From the NCBI RefSeq assembly GCF_001278075.1, contig NZ_CP011340.1, forward strand, positions 4,712,001-4,776,000: DNA of 64,000 nucleotides, read 5' to 3'. Below, piece after piece: positions 57,092-64,000 of the stretch (position 1 is the stretch's first letter; each line of letters begins with the position of its first letter). The notes below the pieces were generated by a model. That model was not told where the DNA came from, ran no database searches, and saw only the letters and a list, made by a program, of their open reading frames with translations. The DNA comes from Streptomyces pristinaespiralis. GTDB lineage: Bacteria; Actinomycetota; Actinomycetes; Streptomycetales; Streptomycetaceae. The translations under genes and the position numbers were made by a program.

Positions 57092-58399
57092 ATGGCTGCG
57101 CAGACCGTCGCAAGCACCAGCACCTCCGCCCCCGCGTCCACCTCCGTGGACCTCGGCCCCGCCGCCGCACTCTCGTGCCGCGAGTGCGGACAGCGTTTCG
57201 AACTCGGCCCCGTCTTCGCCTGCGTCGAGTGTTTCGGGCCGCTCGAAGTCGCCTACGACCTGCCGAGCGGCAGCCCCGAAGAGCTCCGGAAGCAGATCGA
57301 GGCGGGCCCGGCCAACATCTGGCGCTACGCCCCGCTGCTGCCCGTCCCGGCCGACGTGGCCGACAAGCCGAACCTGAACCCGGGCTGGACCAAGCTGGTC
57401 AAGGCCGACAACCTCGCCCGCGAACTGGGCGTCACCGGCGGTCTGTTCATCAAGGACGACTCCGGCAACCCGACGCACTCCTTCAAGGACCGGGTCGTCG
57501 CCCAGGCACTCGAGGCCGCCCGCGCCTTCGGCTTCACCACCCTGTCCTGCTCCTCCACGGGCAACCTCGCCGGTGCGGTCGGCGCCGCCGCCGCGCGGGC
57601 CGGTTTCCGCTCCTGCGTGTTCATCCCGCACGACCTCGAGCAGGGCAAGGTCGTCATGGCCGCGGTGTACGGCGGCGAGCTCGTCGGCATCGAGGGCAAC
57701 TACGACGACGTGAACCGCTTCTGCTCCGAGCTCATCGGCGACCCGCTGGGCGAGGGCTGGGGCTTCGTCAACGTCAACCTCCGCCCGTACTACGCGGAGG
57801 GCTCCAAGACCCTGGCGTACGAGATCTGCGAGCAGCTCGGCTGGCGGCTGCCGGACCAGCTGGTCGTCCCGATCGCCTCCGGCTCCCAGCTGACGAAGAT
57901 CGACAAGGGTCTTCAGGAGCTGATCAAGCTCGGGCTCGTCGAGGACAAGCCGTACAAGATCTTCGGCGCCCAGGCGGAGGGGTGTTCGCCGGTGTCGACC
58001 GCCTTCAAGGCCGGCCACGACGTCGTGCGGCCCCAGAAGCCGAACACCATCGCCAAGTCCCTCGCCATCGGCAACCCGGCCGACGGTCCGTACGTGCTGG
58101 ACATCGCGCGCCGCACGGGTGGAGCCGTCGAGGACGTGAACGACGAGCAGGTCGTCGACGCCATCAAGCTGCTGGCCCGCACCGAGGGCATCTTCGCCGA
58201 GACGGCGGGCGGTGTGACGGTGGGCGTGACGAAGAAGCTGATCGAGGCGGGCCTGCTCGACCCGGCGCTCACGACCGTCGTGCTCAACACCGGCGACGGT
58301 CTCAAGACCCTCGACGCCGTCGCGGAGACCTCGCAGGCGACCGCCGTCATCCGCCCGAGCCTGGACGCGTTCCGCGACGCGGGCCTGGCCGCCCACTGA
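57092..58399 (+). CDS. thrC: Threonine synthase
   Basis: The product is 435 aa, a fold type II PLP enzyme converting O-phosphohomoserine to threonine. The PLP Lys132 is in NPTHSFKDRVVAQAL; SSTGNLAGAV binds the PLP phosphate. Two CxxC pairs at residues 29-32 and 44-47 (CREC, CVEC) form a small zinc ribbon found in this ThrC class. It is downstream of a SAM riboswitch, linking threonine output to methionine/SAM supply, since both pathways compete for phosphohomoserine or homoserine. The start is ATG 57092. Confidence 0.93.
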   Translation: MAAQTVASTSTSAPASTSVDLGPAAALSCRECGQRFELGPVFACVECFGPLEVAYDLPSGSPEELRKQIEAGPANIWRYAPLLPVPADVADKPNLNPGWTKLVKADNLARELGVTGGLFIKDDSGNPTHSFKDRVVAQALEAARAFGFTTLSCSSTGNLAGAVGAAAARAGFRSCVFIPHDLEQGKVVMAAVYGGELVGIEGNYDDVNRFCSELIGDPLGEGWGFVNVNLRPYYAEGSKTLAYEICEQLGWRLPDQLVVPIASGSQLTKIDKGLQELIKLGLVEDKPYKIFGAQAEGCSPVSTAFKAGHDVVRPQKPNTIAKSLAIGNPADGPYVLDIARRTGGAVEDVNDEQVVDAIKLLARTEGIFAETAGGVTVGVTKKLIEAGLLDPALTTVVLNTGDGLKTLDAVAETSQATAVIRPSLDAFRDAGLAAH

Positions 58400-58448
58400 G
58401 AACCTTGCTCCGCACTGCCACGCCGTACTCCGCCGAGAGGTGACGAAC

Positions 58449-58724
58449 ATGAGCGTCAACGTCCGCATCCCCACCATCCTCCGTACGTACACGGGCGGCC
58501 GGGCCGAGGTCCCGGCGCAGGGCACGACCCTCGCCGAGGTCATCGCGGACCTGGAGAAGAACCACACGGGCATCGCCGCCCGCGTCCTGGACGACCAGGG
58601 CAAGCTGCGCCGGTTCGTCAACGTGTACGTGAACGACGACGACGTCCGTTTCGAGCAGGGCCTGGAGACGGCCACGCCGGACGGCGCGGGCGTGTCGATC
58701 ATCCCCGCCGTCGCCGGCGGCTGA
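58449..58724 (+). CDS. MoaD/ThiS-type sulfur carrier protein
   Basis: The product is 91 aa with a beta-grasp fold (VNVRIPTILRTYTGGRAEVP, VYVNDDDVRF) ending in the Gly-Gly tail AVAGG that is activated by an E1-like enzyme and receives sulfur as a thiocarboxylate. It could serve cysteine synthesis (CysO type) or another sulfur transfer; molybdopterin genes are not adjacent. It follows thrC by 49 bp, with GAGAGGTGACG before ATG 58449, so it is probably in the same transcript under the SAM riboswitch. Confidence 0.85.
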   Translation: MSVNVRIPTILRTYTGGRAEVPAQGTTLAEVIADLEKNHTGIAARVLDDQGKLRRFVNVYVNDDDVRFEQGLETATPDGAGVSIIPAVAGG

Positions 58725-59158
58725 CGGAATCGGGGGAGCGGCACCGAGCTCTCCCCAGGGATTTACCCGCAGTTACTGAAATTGCCCCCTCCGCGAGAGA
58801 AGCGGAGGGGGCAATTCTGCATGGTTGAGCGCGGTAGAGTTTGGGAAGCCCCCTTCGCTGCCCGCTCGAGAATGCCTTCAGGCTCCGCGAGAATGCGGCC
58901 AAACTATGCGATCGAATTGCCACTTAGGCGTTATTTGCCGGGCCCGACTTGCCCCGGAATTCCATGAATTGGCACGGATCGGCCGTTCGGTCCTGTCCAG
59001 ATTTCTCGTCCGATTGACCTGTTGCAGAGGGCAGTTGGGCGGATACATTCAGCCGCGGTCGACGCGTTCCGGCGCACACCCCTCCTGCTGGGGTGGAGGT
59101 CTGACCCAGGTCCGCGAAGTGCGGTCCTGCGCAAGGGCCAGTAATAGGGGAGTTAGGC
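58725..59158. other. Region between the sulfur carrier and the cold-shock gene
   Basis: 434 bp without a gene. It holds the terminator at 58780-58816 and then about 340 bp that probably include the promoter and a long 5' leader of the cold-shock gene, as is common for csp mRNAs. Local GC drops around 58820-59000. Confidence 0.5.
58780..58816. terminator. thrC operon terminator
   Basis: Perfect 15-bp arms (58780-58794 with 58802-58816) and a 7-nt loop. Confidence 0.8.
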
Positions 59159-59362
59159 ATGGCTCAGGGCACCGTCAAGTGGTTCAACGCGGAGAAGGGG
59201 TACGGCTTCATCGCGGTCGACGGTGGTGCGGATGTTTTCGTCCACTACAGCGCGATCCAGATGGACGGTTACCGCACCCTTGAAGAAGGTCAGCGAGTCG
59301 AATTCGAGATCTCGCAGGGCCAGAAGGGTCCGCAGGCGGACATGGTCAAGCTCGCCGTCTGA
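59159..59362 (+). CDS. Cold-shock protein
   Basis: The product is 67 aa, a single OB-fold cold-shock domain. RNP1 is KGYGFIAV and RNP2 DVFVHYSAI, preceded by [13 protein letters not shown]. It binds single-stranded RNA and DNA and acts as an RNA chaperone. AGGGGAG precedes the ATG; the long gene-free leader suggests post-transcriptional control. It lies just before groEL, as in other Streptomyces. Confidence 0.95.
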   Translation: MAQGTVKWFNAEKGYGFIAVDGGADVFVHYSAIQMDGYRTLEEGQRVEFEISQGQKGPQADMVKLAV

Positions 59363-59405
59363 TCCAACTGATCGAGGCGCGATCGGCCACCGACGCACTC
59401 ACGCA

Positions 59406-59446
59406 TGAGGGGCTCGCCTCCCGGCCACCGGGAAGCGGGCCCCTCA
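59406..59446. terminator. Cold-shock gene terminator
   Basis: 12-bp arms (59406-59417 with 59435-59446) with one mismatch and an inner CCCGG/CCGGG stem. Confidence 0.7.
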
Positions 59447-59560
59447 CGCGTGTCCGGCGACACCCGCCGCGGGCGCCGGCAGCGCCGCGGCAGCCCTCGA
59501 AGGAGCCCGCGCCCACCCCTCGCCCGACTGCCCTCCGCCGGGCGGCCTTGCTCGAAGGCG

Positions 59561-59587
59561 CTTGCACTCTCATGGGTCGAGTGCTAA
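59561..59587. promoter_or_regulatory. CIRCE element 1 (HrcA site)
   Basis: CTTGCACTC-N9-GAGTGCTAA; the right half is perfect and the left half differs from TTAGCACTC at two positions. Upstream of groEL. Confidence 0.8.
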
Positions 59588-59596
59588 TCATTGGCG

Positions 59597-59623
59597 TTAG
59601 CACTCTCCCAGTGAGAGTGACAG
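59597..59623. promoter_or_regulatory. CIRCE element 2 (HrcA site)
   Basis: TTAGCACTC-N9-GAGTGACAG; the left half is perfect and the right half keeps GAGTG. It starts 9 bp after element 1. Confidence 0.75.
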
Positions 59624-59643
59624 AACTTGGATCGGGTCGGTGA

Positions 59644-61374
<1,731 letters not shown>

Positions 61375-61403
61375 TCCTCGCGGATCGGTGGACCGGTTTC
61401 ACA

Positions 61404-61441
61404 CCGAGGGCGGCACCCCTTCACGGGGGTGCCGCCCTCGG
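61404..61441. terminator. groEL terminator
   Basis: Perfect 16-bp arms (61404-61419 with 61426-61441) and a 6-nt loop. Confidence 0.8.
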
Positions 61442-61613
61442 GCGTTCCCCGGCCGGCGTACGGGGCAGGACGTACGGGCAGGACGTACGGTCCGCGACCG
61501 CCGCCGGGAGGCCGACCTGGGGGTGACCGGCCCGCGGGGGTGGGGCAAACCCCCTGCCGGATACGGCAGTTGGTCCCGTGGGACCCGGCGCGCGATTCCG
61601 GGAGGGTCGTGCC

Positions 61614-63125
61614 ATGGCAATCACCCGAACGTTCAGGCTCCGCCCCGCCGTCACCGTCGCGCTGACGCTGCCCGCCCTCGCGACCACGCTGGTCGCCCTC
61701 CCCGCGCCGTCCGCGGAGGCGACCGGCACTCCCCTCTCGTCCGTCCGCTGGGGCCCGTGCCCCGGGACCGGGCTCGATGCCCGGCAGGAGTGCGGGACGG
61801 TGTCCGTGCCGCTGGACCACGCGGAGCCGCGCGGGCCGCACATCTCCCTCGCCGTGTCGCGGCTGCCGAGCGAGAAGCCCGAGGCCCGGCGCGGCACGCT
61901 GCTGATCATCCCCGGCGGACCGGGCAACCCCGGTCTGCACGAGCCCTCCCGGCGGGGGAAGGCCCTGCCGCAGTCGGTGCGTGACGCGTACGACGTCGTC
62001 AGCTTCGACCCGCGCGGCGTCGGCCGGTCCGCACCCGTCAGCTGCGACCTCCCGCACGACGACCTCGCCATGGAACGCCTGCGCCCGTGGCCCGCGCCCG
62101 ACGGGTCCATCGACCACAACTTCGCCGCGGGCCGTCGCCTCGCCGATGCCTGTGCCGAGAACGGCGGCGCGGTGCTGCCCACTCTCAGCACCCGTAACGA
62201 GGCCCGCGACATCGACCGCATCAGGGAAGCGCTCGGCGAGCGGAAGCTGTCCGCGTGGGGTGTCTCCTACGGCACCTACGCAGGCGCCGCCTACGCGCAG
62301 ATGTTCCCCCACCGCACCGACCGCTGGGTCCTCGACAGCAACGACGACCCCGACCCGGAACGGGTCGCGCGGGGCTGGCTGGCGAACTACGCGGTCGGCG
62401 TCGAGGACGTCTTCCCCGACTTCGCCGCCTGGGCCGCCGATCCCGCGAACCCGGACCGGCTGGCGGCGACACCGGAGGAGGTGCGGCCCCTGTTCCTCGC
62501 CCTCGCCGCACGCCTGGACCGCGAGCCGATCCCCTGGCCGGGCGCCAACCCCGAGCAGCTGAACGGCAACGTGCTGCGCCAGGCGCTGCTCGACAGCCTC
62601 TACTCGCCCAGGCGTTTCCCGGTCGTCGCCCGTCTGATCGCCGCCGCCCGCTCCGGGGCCGATCTGCCGGCCCCGAGCACGCCGCCGGACGAGGCCATGC
62701 AGAACACGGTCGCGGCGTCGGCCGCGACCATCTGCAACGACGTGGACGCCTGGGGGGACGGCCCGGCCGAGTACGAGAAGGACGTGGCCGACAGCCGTGA
62801 GCGCCACCCGTTGACGGCCGGCATGCCCGTCAACGTCATGCCGTGCGCCTTCTGGGACCTCGGCCCCGTCGAGCCGCCCGTCCGCATCACGCCGCGCGGC
62901 CCCTCCAACGTCCTCCTCGTACAGAACGACCGTGACGTCGCGACCCCGCTCGCGGGCGCGAAGCGGATGCGGGCGGCCTTCGGGGACCGTGCGCGGATGG
63001 TCGTCGTCGACTCGGCCGGTCACGGGGCCTACGTGGACAACGGCAACGCGTGCGGCGACGCGACCGTGACCCGCTTCCTGCTCACCGGTGAACGCCCGGC
63101 CCGGGACCGCTACTGCGCCTCCTGA
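61614..63125 (+). CDS. Secreted alpha/beta-hydrolase, S33 tripeptidyl aminopeptidase type
   Basis: The product is 503 aa. A signal peptide (about 1-38) is followed by an alpha/beta-hydrolase domain with oxyanion motif LLIIPGGPGNPG, nucleophile elbow GVSYGTYAG, and C-terminal TAP-like region with NVLLVQNDRDVATPLAGA (acid) and VVDSAGHGAYVD (His). Related Streptomyces enzymes (Tap/SlpD/SlpE) release tripeptides outside the cell. GGGAGGG lies 7 nt before ATG 61614. Its 3' end overlaps the convergent MFS gene by 16 nt. Confidence 0.85.
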   Translation: MAITRTFRLRPAVTVALTLPALATTLVALPAPSAEATGTPLSSVRWGPCPGTGLDARQECGTVSVPLDHAEPRGPHISLAVSRLPSEKPEARRGTLLIIPGGPGNPGLHEPSRRGKALPQSVRDAYDVVSFDPRGVGRSAPVSCDLPHDDLAMERLRPWPAPDGSIDHNFAAGRRLADACAENGGAVLPTLSTRNEARDIDRIREALGERKLSAWGVSYGTYAGAAYAQMFPHRTDRWVLDSNDDPDPERVARGWLANYAVGVEDVFPDFAAWAADPANPDRLAATPEEVRPLFLALAARLDREPIPWPGANPEQLNGNVLRQALLDSLYSPRRFPVVARLIAAARSGADLPAPSTPPDEAMQNTVAASAATICNDVDAWGDGPAEYEKDVADSRERHPLTAGMPVNVMPCAFWDLGPVEPPVRITPRGPSNVLLVQNDRDVATPLAGAKRMRAAFGDRARMVVVDSAGHGAYVDNGNACGDATVTRFLLTGERPARDRYCAS

Positions 63126-64000
63126 CCGGCGGGGGCCGGCGCCGGACGCGGCCGGCCCATCACGGCGGCCACCAGCAGGTACGGCAGGGCGAGCAGCGCG
63201 AAGACCGTGCCGTGGGAGGCGTGCGGCGACAGCACCGCGTACGTGCCGTACGCCAGCAGCGAGGCGATGTTGGTGCCGAGGCCCGTCAGCGAGGTGATGG
63301 TCGCACGGCTCCTGCCGGTGATCGCTGCCTGAAGGCGGACGTCGGCCAGCACGTCCGCCAGTTGGAAGACGAGGAACGCGACGGCGAGCAGGGCGAATCC
63401 GGCGGGCGTGCCCGAGAGCGCGCCCGCCGCGAGCGCCACGGCCGCCGCCGCGACCAGCGCCCCGGTCGCGCGGACCGACAGCCGTTCGCCGGCCGTCACC
63501 AGCAGCGAGCCGAGTGTCACGCCCACCCACACCACCAGCACCAGCAGCGGGACCGTCTCCGTCGCGACACCCGTGGCGGCGGCGAGCAGCGGCACGTACT
63601 CGTCCAGCACGCCCCAGACCGATGTGATCACCACGGCGAGGACCATCGCGCGCCGGACGGGGCGGCTGCCGCGCACCTCGGCGAGTCCCGAGCGCAACGT
63701 CGCGAGGTGGCCCGGGCGTCCGGTGGCATCGTGGTGGGCGGCGGCGCGGTGTTCGGGGAGCGTCGCGCCGGTCGCCGCGCACAGCACGCAGGCGGCGATG
63801 CTCCCGGCCCACACCAGCGTGTCGCCGCCGAGGGCGAGCGCGGGCGCGGCCGCTGCCGTGGCCGCGGCCGTTGCGGCCATGCTGAAGGCGGCTGCCCTGC
63901 CCATGATCCGGCCGTAACGGTCGGCCGCGCCGAGCCGTTCGAGTTCGTCGTGGACGAGCGCTTCCATGGAGCCGGAGCGCAGGGAGCCGCCGACGGCCCA
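63110..64000 (-). CDS. MFS transporter, partial (5' end outside window)
   Basis: At least 296 codons remain of a major facilitator; the frame is open to the window edge, where AVGGSLRSGSMEALVHDEL marks the helix 3-4 region seen in this subfamily. About eight hydrophobic helices follow. It ends PAPAGQEAQ. It is probably an efflux pump; the substrate is unknown. The ATG at 63967 is an internal Met, not the start. Confidence 0.8.
   Translation of the reverse strand, partial: WAVGGSLRSGSMEALVHDELERLGAADRYGRIMGRAAAFSMAATAAATAAAAPALALGGDTLVWAGSIAACVLCAATGATLPEHRAAAHHDATGRPGHLATLRSGLAEVRGSRPVRRAMVLAVVITSVWGVLDEYVPLLAAATGVATETVPLLVLVVWVGVTLGSLLVTAGERLSVRATGALVAAAAVALAAGALSGTPAGFALLAVAFLVFQLADVLADVRLQAAITGRSRATITSLTGLGTNIASLLAYGTYAVLSPHASHGTVFALLALPYLLVAAVMGRPRPAPAPAGQEAQ

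Overview
The window is a chromosomal segment from a Streptomyces-like actinomycete. GC content is very high, codons are strongly GC3-biased, start codons are often GTG, and the genes are actinobacterial markers (mycothiol glycosyltransferase MshA, PhoU/PhoR-PhoP, CarD, MsiK, HbpS/SenS/SenR, NagKA, a CdgB-like diguanylate cyclase, glucosyl-3-phosphoglycerate synthase, a GroEL without GroES). From memory, the gene order follows the S. coelicolor SCO42xx core region. No database search was run.

Layout. 1-5.9 kb: the 3' part of mshA, a YbjN protein, a Tat-exported beta-helix protein, the wreck of an efflux pump, an intact MFS transporter and phosphoglycerate mutase gpmA. 5.8-14.24 kb: an 8.4-kb integrative element inserted in the 3' end of gpmA. 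It is bounded by a 24-bp direct repeat and carries int, xis, a 5'-truncated rep, 67-bp tandem repeats, nested inverted repeats and lower-GC cargo that looks like genome defence (HEPN-like protein, DUF3800 protein, HTH protein, Mrr-type endonuclease). 14.3-19.1 kb: DUF6928 protein, a tiny Cys-rich peptide, phoU divergent from phoR-phoP with a PHO box, and a lipoprotein. 19.7-24.2 kb: carD, ispD-ispF, cysS, rlmB. 24.3-31.4 kb: DoxX-type membrane protein, nucleotidyltransferase, secreted protein, msiK, tRNA-Thr(UGU), FG-GAP repeat protein. 31.6-38 kb: oxidoreductases, an SSAT-like acetyltransferase, a quinone oxidoreductase with a SoxR-like box, pentapeptide-repeat and unknown proteins. 38.2-41 kb: the heme and redox-sensing hbpS-senS-senR locus. 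41.2-46.5 kb: M1 peptidase, TerD, ArfB, flavin reductase, and a frameshifted GAF-PAS-GGDEF diguanylate cyclase. 46.7-52.6 kb: CBM-type anchored protein, PfkB kinase, nagA-nagK with a DasR-like site, and an orphan sugar-binding lipoprotein. 52.6-56.8 kb: DUF3263, otsB and otsA (trehalose), a sortase-type surface protein, gpgS. 56.9-64 kb: a SAM riboswitch controlling threonine synthase, a ThiS-like sulfur carrier, a cold-shock protein, groEL with two CIRCE boxes, a secreted S33-type peptidase and a partial MFS transporter.

How it fits together. Most of the segment is housekeeping DNA with readable regulatory sites for PhoP, SoxR, DasR, HrcA and SAM. MsiK plausibly energises sugar ABC importers, including one using the orphan binding protein next to nagKA. 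The accessory part is the gpmA element. It replaces the last codons, the stop codon and the terminator of gpmA without damaging the protein, and it has lost the part of Rep upstream of its HUH motif and has no visible transfer gene. It therefore looks like a decayed AICE-type element that may persist through its defence cargo. At least eleven genes have a TANNNT -10 hexamer 6-7 nt before the start codon and no Shine-Dalgarno, indicating many leaderless mRNAs.
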